Source of the DNA: Rhizophagus irregularis
Taxonomy: Eukaryota > Glomeromycota > Glomeromycetes > Glomerales > Glomeraceae
Direction of reading: 5' to 3'
DNA: 64,000 bases
Assembly (NCBI RefSeq): GCF_026210795.1
Contig: NC_089453.1
Span: 3,226,501-3,290,500 of the forward strand
The notes under the pieces are model-generated. The model ran no database searches. It saw only the letters and a program-made list of their open reading frames with translations, and was not told the DNA's origin. Below are positions 47,201 through 57,699 of this stretch, piece by piece. How positions within the stretch are numbered: position 1 is the stretch's first letter; the number at the start of each line of letters is the position of its first letter. The translations under genes and the position numbers were made by a program.

Positions 47201-48049
47201 AGTATAAGTTTTAATGATTTTATATCTTTCAATAAATTTTGTTAAATTTTCATTAGAATACTTTAAGCCTTTTAAGTGATTAATGAAGGTATAATTGGGA
47301 TCAACGTTAGTCGCAATTGAAAAGATAATAAGCCACTCGAATTTCATCTGAAAAGCATTATGCTGGATTAAAGCTAAAATAGCAGTGTACATTTGATCTT
47401 TGGCGTCTAAAGGCAAACTTTCTTGTTTATAATTCTCAAGCGCGTTAAGTAATAAGTTAGATGGGAAATTATCCGGAAGTTCATAGGACAAGCCTTCTCT
47501 TTTTGAAATATAATACCCTAAGAGAATACATAAGAACAGTCGTTTTTCTGTAATATTGTCATCAATTCGATCGATAATAAATTTGGGATTTGATGCATGA
47601 ATGGTAAGATCACTGTGGAGGGTCAATAAGTGTTGATAGTCTAAAACTTTATCTCTAAGGTTATTAATTTCGATAGAATTATAAATATAATCTATAAAAG
47701 AAAAATCATCACGTATTTTCCATATATCAAATTGATCGTTTCTCTGAACATCCAACGTACGATTATCTCCAGCATCAATTTCATTAAATCCTTCAAATTC
47801 AAAATTTTCTCTTCTGGATGTAGGATCAGATTTAGGTATATGAATAGCATATTTGTATTGAATACTAGATATAATAGATATCGAAACAGGATCAGATTTC
47901 CAATAAGTTCGATTTTGTTGACGAAGTTTTACAATAGGCCTTCCCCACGCTCCTAGTTCGTCTGCATCACCAAGAACTACGGGCTGCCCAATTTTTTCAA
48001 TATTTTCTGGCAAGTAAACGTGAAAATTAAATGTTTTTTTTCTTTCCAT
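35260..48049 (-). CDS. Giant CBM20 and twin AAA+ protein, RNF213 (mysterin)-like, RING-less
   Basis: Twelve exons join in phase: 48049-47162, 47090-46279, 46192-44423, 44334-42378, 42306-41139, 41057-40901, 40829-40298, 40208-40154, 40053-39948, 39863-38778, 38700-35439, 35361-35260 (TAG). The product has 3964 residues. Residues 1-110 are CBM20-like (FHVYLPENIEKIGQPVVLGD, ELGAW, YWKSDPV), a carbohydrate-binding fold. A stalk follows to about 1780. AAA+ unit one has Walker A GEVGCGK|TSL (1803-1812), Walker B WLFFDE (D1859, E1860) and sensor LFSACN. Unit two has Walker A GTTGSSKS (K2127), Walker B VVLLDE (E2198) then VGLAETSPFNPLKVLHSLLE, and ISSWRLDNSKSSRALLVQR. These are hallmark RNF213 segments. 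Introns split both Walker motifs. Human RNF213 has about 5200 residues and RING plus RZ fingers after the AAA core. Here exons 10-12 contain no CxxC pairs, so the ligase fingers are absent, although a C-terminal segment (IYLCAILDFLIKLHNEF) resembles the family's end. ATPase function is likely; ubiquitin ligase activity by RING is not. Confidence 0.88.
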
Positions 48050-48719
48050 TAAAATTAAAGTTTACATGAAATGCATGAAAAGCATGAAAAGAAAAATAAA
48101 AAAAGTGAGCAGCGATTTTTATTATTAAATATGTTACACGAATAACCTGTGCCACATTTTCATATGACGAATCCATGATGATTAATAAATAATTTTCAGT
48201 AGCACAAAATCCGAAATGATTAATAAATGAGATAATAAAATTTAAAACAAAGTTTAAAAAGGGAAATCCAAAATTATCTTAACCCAACGGATTAGCAGTA
48301 TGTCTGTATATGAAAAATGAATTCATAGAGAAGACTCGATCGAATAAACAAGTGATCCTAGAAAAAAAACTTTGTGACATAATTCTCTTGCTATGTATTA
48401 ATATCATTTCGTAGTTCATCTGGCGATCAATCGCCCGAATTTGAATGCTTTATTGTTGTTTCGCTTTTAAATAGCAACTGGGATTTCGATTGTAACACGT
48501 AAAATATTTGTCAATATATTTCGAGTATATAACACTTAATGAAGGCAGTGGAAAAGAATTATTTTATTATCGAGCAATCACAAAAAGGTATTTCGCAATA
48601 ACAAATTCCAACAAGACCAAATATAATTTGTTCGTATTATGCTCATTGCCATGTTTCATTCAGATATATTAATATCTTGTCTATATTAACTTTCGTCTTT
48701 CCTTTCTCTTGTCTTATTT
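48050..48719. other. Upstream region of the RNF213-like gene
   Basis: No gene. GAAATGCATGAAAAGCATGA lies just before the start. No clear TATA box was identified. CGATCAATCGCCCGAATTTG lies near 48424. Confidence 0.35.
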
Positions 48720-49130
48720 TTGTTATTTTCGTTATTTTTTTATTTTGTTATTTTTTTTTATTTTAAAAAAAATTTTCTTTCTTTTCTTCGTCACCCCCCT
48801 TTAAAAAAAAAATTTTTTTTCGTACCTCCCTTTAAAAAAAAATTTTTTTCGTCACTCTCCTTTAAAAAAAAATTTTTTTTTGATTTTAATCTTTTATTCT
48901 CCACTCGCCACCCTTTCTTTTTTTTTTAAAAAAAATTCTTCTTTCTATTTCCTCTTTATAAAAAATTTTTTATTTCCCCAACCCTGACGTTCTTCCTTTT
49001 AAAATAAAAAATTTTTTTTAACTTTCCTAACTTTGTCACCCCTCTTTTTTTAAAGAAAAATATTTTTTTTTTGATTTATTATTTTATTCCTCACTCGCTA
49101 CTCTTTCTTTTTTATTTATATTATTCCTTT
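48720..49130. repeat. Low-complexity tract with TTTAAAAAAAAATTTTTTT units
   Basis: Irregular tandem units of CCTTTAAAAAAAAATTTTTT followed by CGTC or TGATT, about 40-70 bases apart, within T/C-rich sequence. Open frames here are composition artefacts. Confidence 0.6.
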
Positions 49131-49132
49131 TT

Positions 49133-49490
49133 TTATTTCATAGGCCAGCAGATTTTTTTTTGTGGGAAGATTCGGTTTCTTTTTTCTTTCTTGTAGATTA
49201 GTTTGGGAGTCCTTTTCTTTTTGTAGGATGGGGATTTTTTCTTTTTTTTTGATAAGTTGGGTTCAGATTCTTCTCTTTTATGTAGGTTAGACATTCTGGA
49301 GTTCTCTTTCTTTTTGTAGGAATGCTGACACTTGGTAACTTGGACGATTGCAGATACTACATGGGGGTTTTGGTTTCCAATTAAGTTAGACGTTCTTATG
49401 TTTCTTTTTTTTTTTTGTTTTTTAGGTTGTTTGACTCTGAATGAACCTGAACTTATAGATAACTTTGGTTGCAATAGGTGGTTTTGATAA
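49133..49490 (+). other. Series of acceptor-like TTTTTGTAG sites
   Basis: On the plus strand, CTTTTTGTAGG or close variants recur near 49186, 49223, 49283 and 49310, between T-rich tracts, much like the minus-strand ladder at 16.6-17.5 kb. The minus strand has a 113-codon Lys-rich frame without an ATG start. I cannot decide whether this is a mini-exon gene or a degenerate repeat. Confidence 0.25.
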
Positions 49491-50008
49491 GGGACGGAAT
49501 TTTATAATGTATTTGTATTTTGTTTTTTATTTTTATTTAATTTAATAAAGTAGAATTAAATTTATGTAAGTACAACTATAATAAACTGTAATATAAATAG
49601 TAAATTCAGTGCCACATCCGGCACATCGTATATGATAAAATCGGTGATCAAATCATGTAAATTCCATACGAATCCTATATTTTTATTTTCAACGGACTAT
49701 TATGATACGTTATTTCTAAGGTAAAAAACGTATCCAATTTTTTTATAGGGTTTCTAATTTCTATAGCAAATTTTATGTTCCATATAAAAATTACATTTTG
49801 TTTGGCCAGTACTAATTAGAATGCCCTTTTTATAGCTAATTATATAATTAAATAAAATTCGTTATTTCTTTTTACCTTTACATTGTTGATCGTACCATAC
49901 CAATTACATCATATCGTACCGTACTAATTTACTATATACTCTTTCTAATAAAACAATATTAATAAATGAAATGAGATATATGTTTCATTGTTTCACCACA
50001 CCACACTG
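49491..50008. other. Intergenic, no gene seen
   Basis: AT-rich; contains ATATCGTACCGTACTAATTT near 49910. Probably the lost N-terminal part of the transposase that follows, but nothing recognisable remains. Confidence 0.3.
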
Positions 50009-50168
50009 ACCAAATTTGATGCTATTGTGATTGATGCAACCTATGGAACTAATAATTTGTAATGGGAATTGTATGCAATCATGGGTGTAATTGATGGCAT
50101 TGGATTTCATCTCAGCTATCTCTTAATTTCAGCTGGAAAAAATAGAAATATAACTAACGGCCATTTTA
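50009..50168 (+). pseudogene. MULE transposase, catalytic-core fragment
   Basis: The plus frame reads TKFDAIVIDATYGTNNL, a stop, then WELYAIMGVIDGIGFHLSYL and LISAGKNRN. VIDATYGTN followed by a G-(V/I)-D turn is the first catalytic Asp region of Mutator-like (MULE) DDE transposases. The reading continues up to the insertion point of the MITE at 50169. The in-frame stop after TNNL and the insertion make it inactive. Confidence 0.7.
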
Positions 50169-50409
50169 TGACTTTCCCAGCGTAACCTGAAAAAAATGTC
50201 ATGAAATCACGTGATGTTTTTTTGCCACAACCGTCACACCCCACCGCGTTGTCATTTTCTATAAGTATCTGAGGGACTTAGTTTTTTCGAGTAGGTAAAA
50301 ACTTATTCGTCACACATTATTCGTCACATGTGTGCCACACTTAATTTCAGTCAAGTTGCGTAATGCCGGCCATTTCGTGACATTTTTTCCAGGTTACGCT
50401 AGGGAAGTC
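50169..50409. mobile_element. MITE with 8-base target duplication, inside the MULE
   Basis: The start TGACTTTCCCAGCGTAACCT and the end AGGTTACGCTAGGGAAGTC are near reverse complements, each continuing into AAAAATGTCA(T/C)GAAAT. CCATTTTA flanks both sides (50161-50168 and 50410-50417). The 8-base duplication suggests hAT-type mobilisation. The interior is GC-richer (CACACCCCACCGCG) and non-coding. Confidence 0.85.
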
Positions 50410-50417
50410 CCATTTTA

Positions 50418-51287
50418 TTAGCTGCGGCAAGTATTACAAGAGTTAAAATTATAAACTTATACTATAAATAAACTAACATCCCACGATAAGCCACTTTAGG
50501 CCGTTTTTACTATATCCTAATGTAGGGTGGGAAATGGGAGGGTAGTGTGATTATACTTGTCCTACGTTAATCATTGATTTTAAAATGCATTTCGTAGAAC
50601 TCATACATTTTATAAAATCAATATCATAACTTCGGATTAAGTATAATCACGTGCTACTGCGGAGATTAACTAAATATCCATCGCATCAAACTCGTTTTTG
50701 TTTTATCATGACATCAATTGTTTTTTCATACGAGTAAACAGTTGTTTATATAGGCTTCAGAAAATTGGATAATGATGTTCGCTCGTCATAATCCGAATTG
50801 CTAAAAAAAATTGTTGCCACATATTTTGTTAGAATTTTTTAACCATAAACAAATAAATTACGTCCTATTTTTTTAAATGTATCCAATAAACACAAATTCA
50901 TGTTTATTTATGAATATACATTGTATTATTTTTGGTCAGATTGAAGGCCTCGGTAAGTTCCACTAATACTAATAAATAATAGAGTAAAGTTTTTTTGTTT
51001 TCAATTATATTTAATAAAAATGAAAAATAGCGATTAATTTAAAACATAAATAAAAATTGCGATTTTAGTTACATTTAAATAAAAAATTGTGCTAATTGTG
51101 TTTTTATGTTTTAAAATATTAATTATTATTTGAATGTCAATTAAATAATACTAATAATTTACTTTTTTGTATTTGATTTTGGATTGACCGGATAAATTAA
51201 TGGATGATCTTCTCTAATTAACCGGCTGATCAACTTTTTTTCGTCATAATAAATGAAAATTTTATTAAAAAGGATTTAAATGATAAT
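50418..51287. other. Intergenic or decayed MULE interior
   Basis: CTGCGGCAAGTATTACAAGA directly after the MITE probably continues the transposase. Beyond about 50480 nothing coding is visible. A GTAGGGTGGGAAATGGGAGG patch lies at 50523-50542. Confidence 0.3.
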
Positions 51288-51428
51288 TTTTTTATCGCGC
51301 TTTTCAAAATTCTGCTACCCCCATACAAATCACCTAATAAAAAGGTTTATCAGATTATCAAATGATCAGAGATTATAGCCAATAAGCGTCTACGGGGTAG
51401 CAGAATTCTGAAAAGCGCGATAAAATAA
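51288..51428. mobile_element. Short MITE with ~33-base inverted ends
   Basis: TTTTATCGCGCTTTTCAAAA with TTCTGCTACCCC at the left is mirrored by GGGGTAGCAGAATTCTGAAA with AGCGCGATAAAA at the right. The spacer is only about 68 bases. The target duplication is unclear because the flanks are T- and A-rich. Confidence 0.7.
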
Positions 51429-51794
51429 AATTTTTTAAATAAAATATTAATATTTTTTATTCGTAATTATAAATATTCTTTGATAAAAATGGATCTACCA
51501 AATAATCTGACGTAATTAACTGGGCGATTTGATTTTTAATAAAAAGCATTTTTTTTTAAAAAAAATTAAATATTAATAATTTTTTCTTATTTTTTAAGTG
51601 GAATTACAGATATTTAGATTCAAAACACTTGCAAATCACAAATTAAATTTTGATTACAAAAGAAAATTTCTGTAAAAATAATATATAAGCATCAAGCATG
51701 TTTAATACATATCTTAAAAATTAATATACTTTAATTTGTAAATCTGTAAATTAATTTATATTTAATTTGTATAATTTGAGCAGTAGTAGATGAA

Positions 51795-52090
51795 ATGAAC
51801 GTATTTCTTACAGCTAAGTCTGAAAATGAAATTGATTCATTATTTGATAAGATTCAAACAGCTGAAGAAAATATGTCTGGTTTGTAAATTTTTGTAGTTT
51901 TTTAATATAATTTTATGACAATATTATTTAATTTTTTTTATTAGATTGGATTTCATTTTATCGGCAAAAGTGGGTGATCGGATCTTAGATATGAGATTTG
52001 GATAAACACTCCTAACAGCACCAATGCTGCAGAAGCTGCGCATGCACCAAGTAATCATAGAGAAAGAATCTCAAATTAGTTACAGCAATT
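51795..52090 (+). pseudogene. MULE transposase C-terminal fragment, two exons
   Basis: An ATG at 51795 opens MNVFLTAKSENEIDSL and continues to EENMS at 51879. A 65-base intron with a weak GTTTGT donor ends at TTATTAG (51944). The next exon continues in phase as DWISFYRQKWVIGS and stops. After a frameshift, WINTPNSTNAAEAAHAPSN follows. A tryptophan-rich segment followed by TPN(S/N)TN.AE.AHA is the pattern seen downstream of the DDE core in these fungal MULE proteins (my recollection of the family). Likely the same original gene as the fragment at 50009. Confidence 0.5.
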
Positions 52091-53094
52091 TTTCAGTATG
52101 TAGATATTTTTATTATAGCAAAAAACAAATATAATAATATATATATTTTTTTATTATTAATTATAGAGGAAGAAAATTAGATAAGGAAAGATTTACTACT
52201 ATTCATGTTCATAAAAAATTTAATGTATTACACATGACTCTCAGAATCATCATTCAACTCTTCATTATAACTAAATATTCTTACAAATTTCTTGTGGGAC
52301 ATCTATAAATTAAAAGGGATGGTTAGTTTTCACTAAGTATTAATTTCATCCCACCATCTGGTAGTGACGTGAGGCAGTATCCTTCTAAAGTATCAAGTTT
52401 CATAACGAAGCAGTTCGGATCTTCTTCCTATATATTAGTGTCGATATTTTCACCGTCCGTTCCTGAAAATTGCACAATAAAAGGTAAAGCTACGAGTATC
52501 TGTTTGAAAGAACTTACAAAAACACAGCTTTAGGTTATTGTGTCCTTTCACTGACATCTCTCCTGGACACACAAAAAATTGTTATCATCCAGAAATTCTG
52601 AAAACAGAGAAGGACGTTCACAGTAAAACTGTGGCCACGAAGCGCTTCCAGTTCTCTGAATCCAAAAGTCCTCAATGAGAACAAATCAATTGCATGAGTC
52701 AAAGTTGAGGAAGACACATAACTATTCCTCATTGCGGAACAGTAGACCTCAACACTGAGAAGATCTTATTCGTATCTCAGCCAGGTCCGTCAGTTAACAG
52801 AGTTATCATAGATAGACCTGCCAGCTCACAAGGTTGCCATAACTTCCTTGATCATTGCATCCACTTGTTCACCTTACCAGAAATGAGGGCAGGCAAAGCC
52901 CACTCTCTTTGACTTTATGAAAACAGTTCAACATACCTTTATACATCTGAAAGTCTAAAAGAAGTAAAGGAAAAGCTAACAGAACTGGTCTGCTGACTCC
53001 ATCACAAAGTTCGAGGCAGAAGTTGGTGACACTATTGGAAAAGGCCAGAGAAAAGAAGGTCCGGAAGAGGGACAACAATGAGAAATAATGCAGT
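52091..53094. other. GC-richer segment with decayed coding pieces
   Basis: From about 52230 base composition departs from the flanks. A plus frame at 52735-52910 is open for nearly 60 codons (CGTVDLNTEKILFVSQPG, VIIDRPASSQGCHNFLD), and another gives SADSITKFEAEVGDTIGKG near 52990. Neither is recognised; stops separate them. It could be a transferred or captured sequence. Confidence 0.35.
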
Positions 53095-53600
53095 CGTTGC
53101 ACCCAGTCTCGAAGTCACGTGATTTCGCATAAAAATTTTTCCGATAACAAATTGTTTTTGGGTGCAACGAGTGCTAAGGGTTTGTTGAGTTCTTGGGATA
53201 CTGGGCTGGACGACTCCTCCCAAACCAATGGTGTTTAACTTTGCGGGATAGTGAGGATCCTTTCTAAAAATCATTAAAGTCTTTTTAATATATTTGATCT
53301 TTTTAATAAAAAAAATATATATATAAATAATATCAAGGAAATTGATGATAATATTTTTCATGAAATTATACCTTCTTTAATATACTAACAAGTGTACTAA
53401 AATAACAATAGAAAGTCTTGATTAATTTGACCAAATTTTTTTATCGTATCATCACACCTTGGTACGTATATTAGAGAGCTCTTTGCTGTAGGTCACGTAA
53501 CTTTTAAGTTCGTGCCTCTAGATATTTCTAAAATTAATATATATACTCGTTTCTTAAAAAATATATATTTATATTTCCTTAGACAAACAGTGAAAAGAAA
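53095..53600 (+). mobile_element. Second copy of the poly-A retroelement family
   Basis: CTCGAAGTCACGTGATTTCG, GGTGCAACGAG and GGACGACTCCTCCCAAACCA match 27120-27245 in order. The 3' part (AGATATTTCTAAAATTAATA, then TATACTCG and an A/T tail) resembles 27610-27660. It is more diverged and its ends are not resolved. Confidence 0.55.
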
Positions 53601-53617
53601 AATTATAAAAATCGACT

Positions 53618-53692
53618 ATGGGCTAGAGGAAGGGGAAGAGACTAGTGGGAAAAGGTGAGAGAGAGAAGAGAAAGAAAGTGAGGATAGAGGGT
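53618..53692 (+). repeat. Purine-rich tract
   Basis: About 70 bases of GAGGAAGGGGAAGAG / GAGAGAGAAGAGAAAGAAAG. Non-coding. Confidence 0.5.
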
Positions 53693-53909
53693 TTTTATAT
53701 TTACATCATAAAATTTTTCCATAAAAGATGACTCATAATTATATTCGCGTCGTGTATAATTATAATTAGGAAATTGTAACTGATCAAAATCACAATTTGA
53801 GGTTCCGATTTCCGCAGTTTTAGATATATTAGTATTTGTAGTATTTGTTTAACAAAATTAATATTTGGTATACATTGTACTAATTGTAGTATAAACAAAG
53901 CTTGTATAA

Positions 53910-54206
53910 AACACAATAAAGGTGGCTGATTTCGGGTTGTCAAAAAGAATTGGATTGGCGTCCAAACAATTAAATCTATTTGGAATAATTCCTTACGTCG
54001 ATCCAAAATTTTTTAGTAAACGAAAAAATAATAAAAATTCAACACAATTATTCTCATATAATGAAAAGAGTGACATATTTAGTATTGGTGTATTGCTATG
54101 GGAGATGTCTAGCGGGAAATCTCCCTTTTCTACCGAAGAATATGAACAATCTGCAAAACAAGGATTTCAAAGTGCTCAAAATAGATTGAAAAACTTAAAA
54201 AAATAA
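53910..54206 (+). pseudogene. Truncated protein kinase domain
   Basis: The frame after a stop at about 53907 reads IKVADFGLSKRIGL (DFG, magnesium-binding), then FGIIPYVDPKFFS (activation segment, APE replaced by DPK), YNEKSDIFSIGVLLWEMSSG (kinase subdomain IX) and KSPF. It then passes abruptly to EEYEQSAKQGFQSAQNRL, a Sel1-like repeat end, and stops at 54206. The N-lobe, HRD loop and the last kinase helices are missing, so there is both a 5' truncation and an internal deletion. The intact relatives would be TKL-type kinases with Sel1 repeats, a family expanded in these fungi (background knowledge). Confidence 0.75.
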
Positions 54207-55832
54207 TTCATGTAATATAAGAGTTAATTTATATATTTGTTTTGTATTTTATAATATTTTTATTACAATCATATGTGTCTAAATTGTAAGTTTAAAATAT
54301 GATTACAGTTTTTTGTTTGAACTATATATGATCCAATTCAACGATTAACCTTTCTACATTTTAGTGACATAATGTTAATTTAGATCTATCAAATGTTTCG
54401 AATTGGATTTATTCTAACCTATAGTATAATATATTCGGCTTTCTCCGTTTCCTTCAGAAAATTCGCGAAACGAAGGAACCAAAACCTTGCTTTCGATTTA
54501 TTTATATCCAGTTCCTTCATATTATTCGAATTTTAAAAATCGGATTTAAATCCGAAGGTCGAATATAGGTTCCAAACCCTATCTAACAAACAATTTTTTC
54601 CAAGCTTCATAATTGATATTAAAGATTTTGTTGCAGTTCCTTTTAGAATAAAATGCTGTAGATTCTGCAATTAAATGACCTTTTAAAATATAAAATTATT
54701 TATATATTATCGTTATACATAAATACGTTACACTTTTTTGAGCTTTTATTATCAATTTACTAAAAGGGCAAGTCCTAATTAGAATTAAGAAAGAATTTAA
54801 TCAGAAAGATAAAACCTTAAATGATAAAATAGAAAGTGGAAGATGCAAAGCGACTTGTATTTGCTTGTTTTTCTTAATTAATAAAAATTCTTTTTTTTTT
54901 AAAAAAAATTTTGCTGTTACATTATTATCCTAAATTTCCCATATTTCGTCATCTGGTCTGGTCATTAGTTCAGTTTAATTCTTTATGATAATACTATTAG
55001 CAAATTTCATCATGATGAAAGAATATTGTTGAAAAGGTTTCATAATAAAAAAAAAATAGAAGATCTTTGATGGATAATTTTAATGACGTTTGATCAAGTT
55101 AATTGTAAAATTCGCTATAAAAAAAATTCATGTAAAGGCGGGCTATAATATTAAGACACAATCTACAATTAATGTAATATCACGCTATAGACGGACCCGT
55201 CTTAGTTTTTTTTAGTTACTCTTATATCTATTATAATAAAAAATTATTTTCTTTTTTATTCCATTAATAATTGCTTTTAACAAAATAAGTTATTTAAAAT
55301 TTATTTTATTTTTAATTTCCATGTAATGAATTTAAAATAATATAAAATACTTTTACCAACAGATTCGATGAGCGGTCACATGATTAATATTGAATAATTT
55401 CATGAAATTAATTTTAAATTTCACAGTCTTAAGAAACGAGTACATCTAAAGCTTTCTTTTTAGAAATAACTGAATCAAAATGTTTGTTTGAAATGGATAT
55501 TAATGTTATGAGTTAACCATGTCAAATACTGCGTCAATAACCATATTGTCATGCATGATATCTTCATCTCCATTCAATATATTTTCAATAATTAATATAA
55601 ATTAATGGGTATAAAACTATAAATCGTTAAATGGAATATTTATTATTTAGATTTATAACGTAATATAATATCCTAGCCCAAATAAATTAATAAATTTCGG
55701 AAGAATTATTGAACTTATGATCTATTCATATGATACAAATATTTTCGTTCATTTTAAGTTATTATTTTAATAAAAAAAATTTAAGCACTAAAAATATTTA
55801 TTGTGTTTCTGCTAATATAATTGCATATTCAG
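54207..55832. other. Intergenic, no gene seen
   Basis: AT-rich. TATTCGGCTTTCTCC near 54430 and GGTCGAATATAGGTTCCAAA near 54565 bracket a CCGAA/TTCGG-rich 150-base patch that may be a decayed element. No coding signal. Confidence 0.35.
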
Positions 55833-57522
55833 CTAATCATTTTTTGGATAGTGTTTGTTTAATATTTCTTTTACCGTGTCTAAAAATAATTTTTTAACGT
55901 CATTTTGTTTAATTTGTACTACTACTAATTTTATTGCATCAAAGATTTGATTTTCTTGACATTTCTTTGTTCTTTCTATAACAATATCTGATAAATTTTG
56001 CCAAACATTAATCCTTTGACTAAGAAATGGATGCACAAGTTCTAATCGTTGAAACATTAAAAAAATCAAGTCGCTTTCGTTTGATGAGTTGAGCTTGTCT
56101 ATAAAGTTTTTAAACCAAACTAGGCAACATTCTGATATTTTTTTCTCTTTAGTATCTGTAAGATCACTACGGAAACAATCATTTAAAATTTCTGGAAATA
56201 AATTCAATATCTCCAAAGTATGTGACTGAGATATTAACTCTAATAATTGAATAACTTCATCTTTACTCCAATGCAGACTATCATTATTTAGAAGGTTTAC
56301 AATGGCAGTAATATTTTCATTCGTCCATTTCCTGTTTGAACCTTCAAGTAAGAACAAAGTATGAGATCGAAAAACTTCGGACACATCATATCGAAAATCT
56401 CCTGGAAGTCTCTTAAAATGGTATTCCAAGGCAACAGCATCATCATGGGAGACACACTTTCGAATTTGGTCAATAAAATGCTTAAAGATGGTTCTATCAA
56501 TTTCGTTATTATGAAAAAGCACATCATTCCAAAGTTTTAAGAGAGAGTCCATATTGTGACATAATTGGATTAACCACTAAAAAAAAAAAAATTAAAAAAA
56601 CTTTAATACGATTTAATTAAAATCAATTAAGTCAAATTTAAATTACTACCTTTGTAATCTTGATGTAAGATTCAAATTTAATGTTTTCATTATAAGGTTT
56701 AATAGTTTTACATTTTTCAACGAATTTTGCCAAGTTTTCATCAGAATATTTTAAGGATTTTAAACGATCAATGAAGGTATAATTGGGATCAATTTCATTC
56801 GCAATTATAAAAATAATGAGCCAATCAAATTTCAATTGAAAAGCGTTATGATGAACTAGAATCATAATAGCGGCATACATTTGATCTTCTGTGTCTAAAG
56901 GCAAAGCTTCTTTTTTATGATCTTCAAACGCATTAAGTAATGATCCAGATGGAAATTTATTATCCAGTACATCATTTGTTCTCTGAATGTCATATCCCAA
57001 GAGAAGACATAAAAATTGTCGCTTTTCTTTAAGTTGATCATCACTATGACGTAAAATGAAATGGCGCCGTGATGCGATAATAGTAAAATTATTGTAGAGA
57101 GTTAACAAATGTTGATATTCCAAAATTTTATCTTTAAGGTTATCAGAATTGAGGGAATCATAAATATAATCTACAAAAGAAAATCTATTTATTTTCCATA
57201 TAGCAAATTGGCTGCTTCTATTAAAATCTAACGTGCGATTGTCTAGATCGCTAGTTCCTTCGTATATAATAACTTCTTTTTTAAGTGACGACTTAGGTAC
57301 ATAAATAGCATATTTGTAGTAAATATTTCTTTTATCAACAATATTTATAGTGACAGGATCAGATTGCCAGTAAGTTGGATCATGAGGATATGGTTGACGA
57401 AGTTTTACAATGGGGGTTCTCCACATCCCCAATTCTACTACACCACCAACAACTACAGGTTGTTCAATTTTTTCAATATTCTCTGGTAAATGAACGTTAA
57501 ATATAAATTTATTATTTTCCAT
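55833..57522 (-). CDS. Short CBM20 paralogue of the RNF213-like protein
   Basis: Exon 1 is 57522-56650 (291 codons; an ATG at 57525 directly before is equally possible). Exon 2 is 56576-55833, giving 538 residues. Exon 1 is CBM20-like at its start (FNVHLPENIEKIEQPVVVGG, ELGMW, YWQSDPV), then a helical part shared with the 48-kb gene (the QMYAAI and HNAFQLKFDWLIIF segments). Exon 2 matches the stalk (LWNDVLFHNNEID, ELISQSHTLEILNLFPEIL). It stops at KHYPKND just where the large gene continues to CDCETAEILDV and splices to the AAA part. The exon-1 junction and phase are conserved. No AAA or zinc finger follows downstream. It could be a real short sugar-binding adaptor or a 3'-truncated duplicate; the intact frame and intron favour recent or selected origin. 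Confidence 0.75.
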
Positions 57523-57699
57523 CATTAAGACGAAATGGAAAATATATAATAAAAAAATATGTAATGTGGTTACACATGTTTGCGTAACATTATTACGATA
57601 AATAATATGAATCATATCCAGACTAAACCTGCGATGGATGATCTACGTAATGAGGTGATCCAAATTCAAAAGAAAACTTTAATATAACGCGGAAATTAT

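Noticed and set aside
36000-48000. Plus-strand frames opposite the RNF213-like gene
   Set aside because: Shadows of the antisense strand; the minus-strand gene is continuous and in phase.
54420-54590. CCGAA/TTCGG-rich patch as a MITE
   Set aside because: No matching inverted ends or target duplication could be drawn.
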